Assembly: GCA_910584595.1 (NCBI GenBank)
Contig: CAJUBQ010000008.1
Coordinates: 1 to 64,000 of the forward strand
Reading direction: 5' to 3'
Source of the DNA: an uncultured Eubacterium sp.
Lineage (GTDB): Bacteria; Bacillota; Clostridia; Lachnospirales; Lachnospiraceae
DNA length: 64,000 bases
A model generated the notes under the pieces. That model made no database searches and was not told the DNA's origin. It worked only from the letters and a program-made list of their open reading frames with translations. The position numbers and the translations under genes were made by a program. Shown piece after piece: positions 17,381 through 26,276 of the stretch. How positions within the stretch are numbered: the stretch's first letter is position 1; every line of letters starts with the position of its first letter.

Positions 17381-17694
17381 TGGATAATTCCTCTCTTTCT
17401 ATTTATAAAAAACGCTTTCATAAGGTTTTTCTTAAGCTGCTTTCTGTTTGTATAAACATCTGTCTGTTGCTTTGCAATTTCACTTTTCCTGGAAATAACT
17501 AATAATATATCATACTCTTTTCTATTTTACAACTTTTGTATGGATTTCTTTCGATTTTATATGTAACTGTTCAGTGTAGAGTGTTGTGTATTGGATTCCC
17601 GGACGCTGGGAGAGGAGAGTTGTCCGTTCCTCCTGTGACCGTTCCAGAATGTAAGAAGCTCTAAGCATTTGCATTATGACAGCCGTCCGGTCGC
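17381..17694. other. Intergenic region upstream of argH
   Basis: No gene is seen. The 17.38-17.55 kb part is AT-rich and presumably holds the argH promoter (several TATAAT-like boxes, none with a clear -35). The 17.58-17.69 kb part is more GC-rich and without recognisable coding or RNA structure. It adjoins the palindromic element at 17695. Confidence 0.4.
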
Positions 17695-17884
17695 GTCACC
17701 TAGTTCGCCCTGGCTAAACGCCAGCAGCTAAAGCTATTAGTTCTTTTTGATGTAATTGTCACAAAATAAATTGAAAGTGATTAACAGAATAATATCCCCA
17801 AAGAAAAAATAATGTAATGCTTTCACAAATCAGGCCAAACGGTGCCTTTAGCTGCTGACGTTTAGCCAGGGCGAACTAGGTGAC
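17695..17884. repeat. 190-bp element with 39-bp terminal inverted repeats (MITE-like)
   Basis: The ends 17695-17733 and 17846-17884 are reverse complements over 39 nt with one mismatch (GTCACCTAGTTCGCCCTGG at the outer edge). The 112-nt centre is AT-rich and noncoding. It is the size and shape of a non-autonomous miniature element. The right arm supplies the TAG stop codon and last two sense codons of queH. No second copy is present in the window. Confidence 0.65.
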
Positions 17885-18514
17885 ATCATTATTTATCATA
17901 TCATTATTTCTCATAGAAAAAATACACCCGCAATAGTCCTGACGGTACATTCCATACTCTTTCGAAATTTGTGTAGATCTCAAATATCCATTTTTCTTCT
18001 TAAAATCCGAACTCAGATAAGCAATGTCGTATTCTTCCGCAAGCCGCTCACCGATTTCATTCAGCTTTTGCGCATCCTTCATCGGACTAATCGATAGCGT
18101 TGTTGTAAAATAAGATAATCCTAACCGCTTGGCATACGCTGCGGATTCCCGAAGCCGAAGCTCATAACAGGCCGCGCACCGTGCACCGCCTTCCGGTAAA
18201 TGTTCCATCCCTCTGGCCGTTTCATAAAAACGATCTGTATCATAGTCCCCTTCTATAAAAGCTGCCGGATGTTTCATCGGAAACATTTGAATAAAGCGCT
18301 GCTGTTCCAAAACACGGTGAGTGTATTCTTCTTTGGGATAAATATTTGGATTATAATATAAGACTGTAATTTGAAAATACTGCGATAAATATTCGAGTAC
18401 ATAACTGCTGCAAGGTGCGCAGCAGCTATGTAGCAATAATGATGGGACTTCGCCGCGGCTGACATGCAAGCGGATTTTTTCTTCCAGTTCTTTTTGATAA
18501 TTGCGCTTGTTCAT
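17876..18514 (-). CDS. queH: Epoxyqueuosine reductase QueH
   Basis: A 212-residue DUF208-family enzyme, the cobalamin-independent reductase that makes queuosine from epoxyqueuosine in tRNA. It has the Cys motifs LLHSCCAPCSSYVLEY near the N-terminus, GGARCAACYELRLRESA, and YRQDYCGCIFS near the end, which bind an Fe-S cluster and a mononuclear iron. Family members usually end a few residues after the DYCGC motif. Here a Met/Asn-rich tail (MRNNDMINNDVT) continues into the inverted-repeat element, which provides the stop codon, so the C-terminus appears to have been altered by that insertion. Confidence 0.9.
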   Translation of the reverse strand: MNKRNYQKELEEKIRLHVSRGEVPSLLLHSCCAPCSSYVLEYLSQYFQITVLYYNPNIYPKEEYTHRVLEQQRFIQMFPMKHPAAFIEGDYDTDRFYETARGMEHLPEGGARCAACYELRLRESAAYAKRLGLSYFTTTLSISPMKDAQKLNEIGERLAEEYDIAYLSSDFKKKNGYLRSTQISKEYGMYRQDYCGCIFSMRNNDMINNDVT

Positions 18515-18856
18515 AGCTGTGTATCGTCCTTTCTGCTCAGATTATACGCCATGTATAAATGCCTGATATCACAGGCCGGACAGTAAAATGTCCCAAATAT
18601 CCGGAGCTTCATCTATCATATCACAGCAGCATGCATACGTAAACATTTTTTCTGCCCATAGTTTGCACCTATAGTTTGCGCGTCAGCAGAATCCGGCGTA
18701 TCCATTCCATATGTTTTCTAAACTGTTAAAATGCGGCACATTGGAAATTCTCCTACAGCAAAGAGCCAGATTCTTGGCGCCGATTCTGTACCTGGGCCAA
18801 CAACCCTGCCGCAAATAAGATCATCAGTTCCTATAAGAGCTGTACGGATACAAAAA
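18515..18856. other. Intergenic region with no recognised gene
   Basis: No start codon with ribosome site leads into a plausible protein on either strand. A TATAAT at about 18538-18543 on the minus strand (read as ATTATA on +) could belong to the queH promoter. Nothing else was recognised. Confidence 0.35.
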
Positions 18857-18893
18857 ATAATACACCGCAGCACAAAACCACGGCGTATTATAC
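18857..18893 (-). terminator. Terminator of the sugar ABC transporter operon
   Basis: AATAATACACCGC (from 18857) pairs with the later GCGTATTAT (to 18893 region) with small mismatches, forming a long stem. On the minus strand a T tract follows (complement of 18852-18857). It lies about 30 nt past the second permease stop. Confidence 0.65.
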
Positions 18894-18921
18894 TTTAATA
18901 TCAAGTTATATTCGATGAACG

Positions 18922-19830
18922 CTATTCTTTTACTCCCCCAAGTGTCAAACCCGTTACAAAATATTTCTGCAAAAACGGATAGATACAGATGATCGGCAGC
19001 ATCGTTATAATTGTCGCCGCCGCTCTGACAGATGTAGGAGTAACTGCTCCTACAGCGTTTTTCATCGACTCTGCAGAAGCCCCTTGATTCGTTACTGACG
19101 ACAAAAGCTTCATCAACTCGTACTGTAAAGTTGTATATTCTCCGCTCATACGGTTATAGAGCATTGCATCAAACCAAGAATTCCACTGTCCTACCGCAAC
19201 AAACAACGCAACCGTTGCATATACCGGTTTGCAAAGCGGCGAAATAATCTTTACAAATATCGTTGTATAGCCGGCTCCGTCCAGCTGCGCCGATTCTACC
19301 AGACTGTCCGGCAGTCCGTTCATATAGGTACGTATGACAAGCATGTTAAACGCACCTATTACACCCGGAACAACATAAACCCAAAATGTATTTGTAAGAT
19401 GAAGATTTTTGTACAAAATAAATGTAGGAATAAGTCCGCCGTTTACGTACATTGTAATGACCCAAAAAAGTGATAGCTGTTTACGGAACAAAAATTTGGG
19501 TCTGCTGACAATAAAAGCCAGAATGGCATTCATCACCAGTGCCAACAGTGTTCCAATAACTGTACGGGCAACCGTAATCAGCGCTCCGGTCATAAGATTA
19601 TTTTTTTGAAGAACTGTTGTATAATTTTTCCAAGTAAATTTCCTAGGAACAAGATAAATACCGCCTTTTAACGCATCTGTACCGTCATTTAATGAAATGG
19701 CCAGCGTATTCAGCACCGGATACAGAGTAATAACCACAAACACAATCATAAAAACCACGTTAAAAACTGTAAAAGCTGTATCTGCAGCAGATGGCTTTTT
19801 GCTGAAATTCTTTTTATCCGTGCTCGTCAT
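18922..19830 (-). CDS. Carbohydrate ABC transporter permease (YtcP/LplC type)
   Basis: A 302-residue inner-membrane permease with six predicted helices and the EAA loop SLVESAQLDGAGYTTIF. The N-terminus TLYPVLNTLAISLND and the C-terminus ending FVTGLTLGGVKE are typical of the LplC/YtcP branch, which imports oligosaccharides together with an LplB-like partner. AAAGGAGGG precedes the ATG. It is the last gene of the SBP-permease-permease operon. No ATPase gene is present, so a shared MsmX-type ATPase encoded elsewhere is expected (family knowledge). Confidence 0.9.
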   Translation of the reverse strand: MTSTDKKNFSKKPSAADTAFTVFNVVFMIVFVVITLYPVLNTLAISLNDGTDALKGGIYLVPRKFTWKNYTTVLQKNNLMTGALITVARTVIGTLLALVMNAILAFIVSRPKFLFRKQLSLFWVITMYVNGGLIPTFILYKNLHLTNTFWVYVVPGVIGAFNMLVIRTYMNGLPDSLVESAQLDGAGYTTIFVKIISPLCKPVYATVALFVAVGQWNSWFDAMLYNRMSGEYTTLQYELMKLLSSVTNQGASAESMKNAVGAVTPTSVRAAATIITMLPIICIYPFLQKYFVTGLTLGGVKE

Positions 19831-19845
19831 AATAAATCCCTCCTT

Positions 19846-20805
19846 TTAATACAGCCTTTCTTCGCCGCTTCGTTTTGCAATCTGATTCGCAATAACAATC
19901 AGCAAAATGCTGACAATGCTCTTAAAAATACCAGCTGCAGTACCAATTGCATAATCGCCCTGACTGATGCCCCATTTCAGAACATAAATATCGATCGTTT
20001 CTGCTACACTCTTTACAAGGCCGTTGCCAAGCAAATATTGGATCTCAAATCCTGCATTTAATACATTGCCGACATTCATCAGCAACAGAATAATAATCGT
20101 AGACTTAATCCCCGGCAGCGTTACATAGCGGATCTTTCCAAATCTTCCGGCGCCGTCAATTGATGCTGCTTCATATAAAGACGGATCTATTGCCGTAATC
20201 GCTGCCAGATAAATAATTGCATTCCATCCTGTTTCTTTCCAGACATTCGCAAATGCAACAATCGGCCAGAAATAAGACGGATGAGCAAAAAAATCAATCG
20301 AACTGTCTATAATATGTAAATTTTTCAAAAGCTCGTTTACAATACCGCTGCCGCTTAACGCATCATGCAAAATTCCTGTAACAATAATCCAGGAAAGAAA
20401 GTGAGGCAGATAGGATACCGTCTGTATCACTTTTTTTGCATGTTTCTGCCGGATTTCGTTTAACAAAATCGCAAATAAAATCGCCATCACAAATGTAACT
20501 ACAAGATTAATAACTCCCATGGCAAGCGTATTTCTGATAACTCTGAGAAATGTATCATCGGAAAACAATCTTTTGAATTTATCCATGCCTACAAATTCCG
20601 AATGGAACAATCCTTTTGCGGGCTTATAATTTTGAAATGCCATCAGCCAGCCGCCTAACGGCAAATAATAAAAGATAAATCCATAGATTACAATCACTGC
20701 TGACCAAAACAGCAGCGCTTTTTGGCGTTTAATCTCTTTCCACGTAATCCTGATCTTCGGTTCTGCCTCTATTTGTCTTTTCTGTTTTTTTACTGTCGCA
20801 GACAT
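19846..20805 (-). CDS. Carbohydrate ABC transporter permease (YteP/LplB type)
   Basis: A 319-residue permease starting MSATVKKQKRQ, with AGGAGG 8 nt upstream, so this ATG is preferred over one 14 codons earlier. Six membrane segments are visible, and the EAA motif is YEAASIDGAGRFGKIRYVTL. It lies 15 nt upstream of the second permease. A strong stem-loop separates it from the upstream lipoprotein gene, probably to give more binding protein than permease. Confidence 0.9.
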   Translation of the reverse strand: MSATVKKQKRQIEAEPKIRITWKEIKRQKALLFWSAVIVIYGFIFYYLPLGGWLMAFQNYKPAKGLFHSEFVGMDKFKRLFSDDTFLRVIRNTLAMGVINLVVTFVMAILFAILLNEIRQKHAKKVIQTVSYLPHFLSWIIVTGILHDALSGSGIVNELLKNLHIIDSSIDFFAHPSYFWPIVAFANVWKETGWNAIIYLAAITAIDPSLYEAASIDGAGRFGKIRYVTLPGIKSTIIILLLMNVGNVLNAGFEIQYLLGNGLVKSVAETIDIYVLKWGISQGDYAIGTAAGIFKSIVSILLIVIANQIAKRSGEERLY

Positions 20806-20821
20806 ATGTTCACCTCCTGAC

Positions 20822-20859
20822 TCAAATGGGCATATGGCATCCGCCATATGCCCATTTGA
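20822..20859 (-). promoter_or_regulatory. Intra-operon stem-loop between lipoprotein and permease genes
   Basis: A perfect 17-bp stem (20822-20838 with 20843-20859, starting TCAAATGGGCATATGGC) with a 4-nt loop. It has no following T tract on the minus strand, so it is more likely an mRNA-stabilising or processing hairpin that protects the upstream binding-protein message than a full terminator. Confidence 0.7.
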
Positions 20860-20877
20860 TACTCACGCTGATTTCGT

Positions 20878-22566
20878 TTACTGGTATTTTGCTGCTGCTT
20901 CCATCCTGCGGTCCAGCTCTTTTTGCATTTCCCCTAAAAAATCTTCTGGCTTGCACTCGTTATATTTTTCCATATACTCTTCCCATGCCTGATCAAAATT
21001 TTCTGCCATAACTACTTTCGGCAGATATTCATGCTTAACCTCTCCCATCTTAGTCCATGCCATTCCACCGTCTGTTTCAGTCGTCAGGCTGTTTGAATAG
21101 CTCCACATCGGGTACCATGCGCCAGGCGCTTCACTCGTTCCAAGCATCTCCACGTATGTCTGGACGCCATATGCGTCAAAGCACTCTTTGACATCATCTT
21201 TTAACGCTTCATAAAATTCACCAGGCTGCCCTGCAGGCACCATCGCGTTAATGCCGTCACGATTTGTTCCAATGTACTGAGGAAAATAAGAATACGTGCA
21301 CAAATGAGATGCTTTGTAAGCTGTATCCGCACATTTTGTCCGCATTTCGTCTGTACGGCTGAATACACCCTTGTCATCCACCTGATAATCCGTACCTTCC
21401 ACGCCCCAGAACCGCAGATTATGAATGTCCTGCTCTAACAGGTCGTTTACAAACTTCAGCGCACCTTCTACATCCTCACAGCTCGTTGAAACTGCAAGCC
21501 CTGTTCCGGCATTTACAACACCGCCGGAATTGTGCCACTGATTTTTTTTGCTTTCATCAATTGTAATCGGTAACGGAACGTAACTGCATCCCTGTTTATC
21601 TAATCCGGCTGATTTAATCGCGTCTCCTGCATTAAAGTTGAAATCCCACCACTGATCTATCATTCCAAGCACACGGCCGCTGGATAATTTTGCAATATAC
21701 TCATCATACGTCTGTGTAAAAGATTCACGGTCTACAATTCCTTTCTGATATTCCTCGTTCAGCTTTTTAAAATATGCCACAGCCGTCGGTGTCGTATTAT
21801 AATCAATAACTTTTAATGTATCTGGATCCACTATACAAGAACCGTCATTTGGATATCCATCCAGAAACTGAGGCGCATTTTCCAGACAGAAATATCTCCA
21901 ATCCTCACAAAGTATCGTATATGGAATATTTTCCGTGCCATCTTCCATCGTCGGATTTGCTTCATAATATTTTTCAATCAGGTCAAAATACTGATCCATC
22001 GTTTTTATTTCTGGATAATCTGCCCATTTGAGTACCCTTGTCTGAATCCAGAACGCTTCATCATTATGTTCACATGCTTTTTCTTCTCCATATATGTTCG
22101 AAAACTGGGGAATCCAGTAAATATGTCCATCATCCTGGCGCAGGGAGTCCCACTCCTGTTCTGTAAAAAACTCTTTAATATTCGGATATTTTTCAATATA
22201 ATCATCCAGCGCTACCAGCGCCCCCGCATCATACAGCTGCGGCATTCCGGCTGCACCCTCTATAAAATCCGGATATTCACCCCCTGCAATAATTGTGCCG
22301 ATTGCTTCCTCTGCCGTCTGCCCAGTCAGCCAGGTTTCTTTAACCTTTACTCCGGTTTTTTCTGCAATCATTGCCTGCACTTCATTATCGTCATTAATTT
22401 CTGAACCAGGTACTGCAAAAAATGCTGTAAACTCTTTTACTCCGCCTTCCTCAGACGCATTACCGTCTGTTTTAACGTTTCCTCCGCCTTTGCCACCGCA
22501 GCCTGCGAGCAAAGACGCTGTCATGACTGCTGTAAGCAGCAGCCGTCCCAAATACTTTTTTTTCAT
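20878..22566 (-). CDS. Extracellular sugar-binding lipoprotein (LplA type)
   Basis: A 562-residue solute-binding protein of family 1. The signal peptide ends in a lipobox (ASLLAGCGGKGGG) whose Cys becomes the lipidated N-terminus. The size (over 500 residues) is typical of LplA-type proteins that bind oligosaccharides for the LplB/LplC permeases downstream. AGAGGAGG precedes the ATG. The location next to GH8, GH43 and YesM/YesN genes suggests xylo-oligosaccharides as ligand (inference). Confidence 0.9.
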   Translation of the reverse strand: MKKKYLGRLLLTAVMTASLLAGCGGKGGGNVKTDGNASEEGGVKEFTAFFAVPGSEINDDNEVQAMIAEKTGVKVKETWLTGQTAEEAIGTIIAGGEYPDFIEGAAGMPQLYDAGALVALDDYIEKYPNIKEFFTEQEWDSLRQDDGHIYWIPQFSNIYGEEKACEHNDEAFWIQTRVLKWADYPEIKTMDQYFDLIEKYYEANPTMEDGTENIPYTILCEDWRYFCLENAPQFLDGYPNDGSCIVDPDTLKVIDYNTTPTAVAYFKKLNEEYQKGIVDRESFTQTYDEYIAKLSSGRVLGMIDQWWDFNFNAGDAIKSAGLDKQGCSYVPLPITIDESKKNQWHNSGGVVNAGTGLAVSTSCEDVEGALKFVNDLLEQDIHNLRFWGVEGTDYQVDDKGVFSRTDEMRTKCADTAYKASHLCTYSYFPQYIGTNRDGINAMVPAGQPGEFYEALKDDVKECFDAYGVQTYVEMLGTSEAPGAWYPMWSYSNSLTTETDGGMAWTKMGEVKHEYLPKVVMAENFDQAWEEYMEKYNECKPEDFLGEMQKELDRRMEAAAKYQ

Positions 22567-22635
22567 ATAAGTTTCCTCCTCTAAATGTTAATTTAATAAA
22601 ATAATATAAAAAAAGGAGGAACGCTTCAACCTGAT

Positions 22636-22666
22636 AAACTATAGAATCAAACATGGCAAACTATAG
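22636..22666 (-). promoter_or_regulatory. Direct-repeat operator upstream of the lipoprotein gene
   Basis: Two identical AAACTATAG sequences (22636-22644 and 22658-22666 on +) are spaced 22 bp start to start, about two helical turns. This is what an AraC-type activator dimer requires. They lie ahead of the lipoprotein gene and directly after the YesN-type regulator gene, its likely binder (inference). Confidence 0.55.
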
Positions 22667-22678
22667 TTTTGCTGCTGT

Positions 22679-24271
22679 TCACAGCCTTGCATTACGTCTG
22701 TATTGCGTAGGTGTGCATCCTTTTGCCGCAATAAACCGGTTTACAAAATAGTCCAGATTATGATATCCTGCTTCTTCTGCAATCTGATAGATTTTTTTAT
22801 CCGTACAGATCAGTTGTGATACTGCTGCATCAATCCTCACTTTATTTAAATAATCTTTAAAAGAACATTCATACTTTTTTCGAAACAACTGTCCTAAATA
22901 TGCGCTGTTAACATAATACTTTTTGCTCAGTCCTTTTAATGTCAGATTGTCCGCAAAATGCTCCCGTATTTCCTTTTCCACTTCGGCTAAGACCCCTCTG
23001 GAGACATTTTTGCGAAGCTGTGCCAGATATTGTGCATATTCTTGTACGAACCTTAACACATGTGCTTTACTCCCGCGGATCCATCCGCCCTTAAACGACT
23101 GTTCACTAATAATTCTTAAAATTTCTTCCTGATTGACATTATCATCCTGTTTCGTCGCGAGATGAATGAGCTGAAACAGCAGATAATTAATATTAAGATT
23201 CCTGCCCCCTCCTGCGGCGCCCATACGCTGCATTTCTTCAAAAAAAGCATTCACAGCTTTTATGATTTCCAGCGGTTCATTCTGTTCAATCGCAGATAAT
23301 AACACATCAATCTCATTTTTACATAAAACAATCCCGTAACCGGACACCTGTACCTCCTCATCATAATAATAAATGTCCTTCCGGTCTTGAAATCCCTGAC
23401 AGGATCTCAAAATGCAGACTGTACCATATGATTTTGCAAGGTTACGAATGTCATCAACTTTTTTACCTACGAGCATGACAGCCGGCAGCTGTCCCGTGTC
23501 TCTGATATAGGACAGAAAATCTTTCAGATATATTTTTTCAGACTTCAATGCTCCTTCTGACAGATCATCGCAGTATACAAATCCAATATCATAAATATTC
23601 TCCTTGCCGGATACATCAAACACACAGCGGTCTGCGTTTATTTTTAAATATTCCACACATAATTCAGACAATTTCCGCTGATATGTGCGCTTTTCCTCAT
23701 CTGATATTTCTTCTTCTAATAGTTCCTCATCCAATTCAATCTCAACATACCGAATGCCCTTCCCCGCAAAACTCATATGCTCCCGGACATACTGCAGATT
23801 CATATCATCATATTTTCCTTTAATCACTGCAATTAAGTTCTGTTCCAGATAAGCCCGTTCCATCTTCTTGCTTACCTTGCTTTCTTCCTCTTTATCAGCT
23901 GTCAATGTACGGATTTTTTGCAAAATGTCAAGTAGCTGTTCCTTTTCAATCGGTTTTAAGATATAATCAGTACATTTATATCTGATTGCCTCCTGTGCAT
24001 AAGTAAATTCTGCAAAACCGCTTAATATAACAAAAAAAGCTTCTGAAAGCTTTTCTGTGCGTATTTTCTGCATCAGTTCCAAACCAGAAATTTCCGGCAT
24101 ATTGATATCAGCAAGGATTAAATCGACTTGATTTTGTTTTAAAAATTCCAGCGCTTCGCTGCCGTTAGAAGCAGTCCCGGCTATCACAAAGCCTTCTTTT
24201 TCCCACTCAATCAACGCTTTTAACCCCTGCAGTATATAATGTTCATCATCCACTAACAGCGTTTTTAGCAT
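22679..24271 (-). CDS. YesN-type response regulator with AraC DNA-binding domain
   Basis: A 530-residue regulator. Receiver domain ~1-120 (LLVDDEHYILQGL, phospho-acceptor Asp in LILADINMPE, Lys in DYILKPIEKEQLL), a long central linker, and a C-terminal AraC HTH (~430-530: LKGLSKKYYVNSAYLGQLF, IAEEAGYHNLDYFVNRFI). The ATG at 24269-24271 is chosen because GGAGGTG lies just upstream; it overlaps the kinase stop by 7 nt, so the two are coupled. It probably activates the lipoprotein operon immediately downstream through the direct repeats at 22636. Confidence 0.9.
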   Translation of the reverse strand: MLKTLLVDDEHYILQGLKALIEWEKEGFVIAGTASNGSEALEFLKQNQVDLILADINMPEISGLELMQKIRTEKLSEAFFVILSGFAEFTYAQEAIRYKCTDYILKPIEKEQLLDILQKIRTLTADKEEESKVSKKMERAYLEQNLIAVIKGKYDDMNLQYVREHMSFAGKGIRYVEIELDEELLEEEISDEEKRTYQRKLSELCVEYLKINADRCVFDVSGKENIYDIGFVYCDDLSEGALKSEKIYLKDFLSYIRDTGQLPAVMLVGKKVDDIRNLAKSYGTVCILRSCQGFQDRKDIYYYDEEVQVSGYGIVLCKNEIDVLLSAIEQNEPLEIIKAVNAFFEEMQRMGAAGGGRNLNINYLLFQLIHLATKQDDNVNQEEILRIISEQSFKGGWIRGSKAHVLRFVQEYAQYLAQLRKNVSRGVLAEVEKEIREHFADNLTLKGLSKKYYVNSAYLGQLFRKKYECSFKDYLNKVRIDAAVSQLICTDKKIYQIAEEAGYHNLDYFVNRFIAAKGCTPTQYRRNARL

Positions 24272-26067
24272 TTTGACACCTCCGATTCCAAGCATTGACA
24301 CGGAATCCTGATCTGTACCATAAGTCCCAGTCCTGCCTCGCCGTCTAATTCAAATCCTGCTTCCCCATTCGTTTCCATTTTTAACCGCAGACATGCATTT
24401 ATAATGCCGACACGTTCTTTTTCCTGCAGCAGCTCAATACTTGCATTCCGCATTTTCCATAAAAGCGTTTCCATCGATTCTTTATCCATTCCTATTCCCG
24501 TATCTTCAATTTCCAGATATAATTCCGAATCTTTTTGGTAGATACGTACAAAAATCCATCCCGCTGCCATCTTGCTTTCGATTCCATGTTCACATGCATT
24601 TTCAACAAACGTTACAATCGTCAGTTTCGGGATTCTAAAAGCATTGCATTTCTCTTCAGTTTCAATCTCATAAGAAAGCCTGTCTCCAAACCTGTACTTT
24701 TGAATGTTCAGATAAATTTTCACGGACTCCATTTCCTTTTCCACACTGACAAGCCCTTCATTCCAGTCCACATACTTGCGCTGGAGTACAGCCAGCTTTT
24801 CTATCATATCAGCTGTTTCTGTTTCTTTTTTTATCACACTATGCATCCGGATACTCTCAAGGGCATTAAACAAAAAATGCGGATTAATCTGGCTGCGCAG
24901 CGCCAATAACTCTGCTCTTTGCCGCTCTACCGTTATTTCCTGTTCTTTAATCCTGTTCCTGTAAACAATCCGTATGAGCGTATTAATACGGTCGGCCATT
25001 TTATTGTAGCTGATCATCAGACTGCCAATTTCATCCATACCGCGGACATTATGGATTTCTGTCAGATCTCCATCCTCATCCATATATCGCAGCGTATCAC
25101 TTAATATGCCGAGCCTCACCGTAAATGACCGATTTAAAAACTGCATCATGATAATCGGCAGCACTGCATTTACTACTATTAAAAATCCAATAACCGGAAG
25201 ATGCCTTGTAATTTCCTTTAATAATGTATTTCCCGAATCCATAATATAAATATCAAGATTTGTTCCATACAGCTCCATTTTTTTTGATAATCCAACCCGG
25301 TCATATTCGCTAAACTCTGCAAAATCCATACCCGGGCTTGCATACTTACCGTTTGTTAACACTATTTTCCCTTCACAGCACAGTAAAATGTCCATAGAAT
25401 AATTCATCTTCTTTAAATATCTGTTGATACCGGCATAATTCAGCTCCAGCCGCAAAAGCTTTTCCTTATTTTTGTCAAAAAAATTCAGCTTCTGTATGAA
25501 CAGCAGCCGGCGCTTTGTTGCTACAGCCGGCTGATTTGATGTATCATAATCAAACAGCGCCATCCGCGTCAGATCCGATCGTTTAAACTGCTGATACCAA
25601 TGTGCCTGCGAATCTCTCTCAAGCTTTGCAAACTCTCCCCCATTGATAATTGTATCATTTTCACTATACATCGTAATCTTTTCATATCCGGGTCCGGCCA
25701 CATCCGCAAAACGCACACCTTTAAAAAAATTATAATAACTTGATACATAATCATAAGTATCCGCAAATTCCTTATTCAGAAATTCATTGATATATTGATT
25801 CATAGAGATCCTCTTTGCAAACAGGGCAGCCTCTTCAACCGTGCTGCTGATATGATATGAAACAAAGTTTGCCGCATTCTCCATTTCCCTATTCCGCAGT
25901 GTTCTTTCCGAATGGATAAAAATAAACACAACCATACTGTCTGTAACGATCAAAGGAAGCAGAATACAAAGAATGTATAAATAATAAAACTTTTTCCGAA
26001 TACTACAGTTATCCAAAAAGATTTCCAAACGATGCAGTATTTTTTTCATTCCTCCCGTTTTTCTCAT
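24265..26067 (-). CDS. YesM-type sensor histidine kinase
   Basis: A ~600-residue membrane kinase: one helix near residue 30, an extracytoplasmic sensor (~60-290), a second helix, HAMP (~310-370), a His_kinase domain with the phospho-acceptor His in QINPHFLFNALESI, and a HATPase with ENACEHGIE and EDTGIGMD. Several in-frame Met codons lie at the start; the one at 26065-26067 is preferred because AAGGAG lies 12 nt upstream, but 26097 is possible. It pairs with the following YesN gene and probably senses an oligosaccharide outside the cell or via the binding lipoprotein. Confidence 0.87.
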   Translation of the reverse strand: MRKTGGMKKILHRLEIFLDNCSIRKKFYYLYILCILLPLIVTDSMVVFIFIHSERTLRNREMENAANFVSYHISSTVEEAALFAKRISMNQYINEFLNKEFADTYDYVSSYYNFFKGVRFADVAGPGYEKITMYSENDTIINGGEFAKLERDSQAHWYQQFKRSDLTRMALFDYDTSNQPAVATKRRLLFIQKLNFFDKNKEKLLRLELNYAGINRYLKKMNYSMDILLCCEGKIVLTNGKYASPGMDFAEFSEYDRVGLSKKMELYGTNLDIYIMDSGNTLLKEITRHLPVIGFLIVVNAVLPIIMMQFLNRSFTVRLGILSDTLRYMDEDGDLTEIHNVRGMDEIGSLMISYNKMADRINTLIRIVYRNRIKEQEITVERQRAELLALRSQINPHFLFNALESIRMHSVIKKETETADMIEKLAVLQRKYVDWNEGLVSVEKEMESVKIYLNIQKYRFGDRLSYEIETEEKCNAFRIPKLTIVTFVENACEHGIESKMAAGWIFVRIYQKDSELYLEIEDTGIGMDKESMETLLWKMRNASIELLQEKERVGIINACLRLKMETNGEAGFELDGEAGLGLMVQIRIPCQCLESEVSKC

Positions 26068-26276
26068 TTTAGCGCCTGACTCCTTTATTTTTTTCATTTA
26101 TTTTACTAAATTCCTCTACATCCATCTTTCAAAATCTTGCGCGTCAACGATCAATTATTGCTCTTTTCGGCCGCCTTGTACATAAAATAAAGCTGCAATA
26201 TAAGCGCAACAAAACAGCCGGAGTTCAGCAAATACCACCTCACCCGGCTATTTAAACAGTTTACCTCAACTGTCTT

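Noticed and set aside
17381..17694. T-box or other leader RNA upstream of argH
   Set aside because: No T-box consensus or convincing leader hairpin is visible; the GC-rich part remains unexplained.
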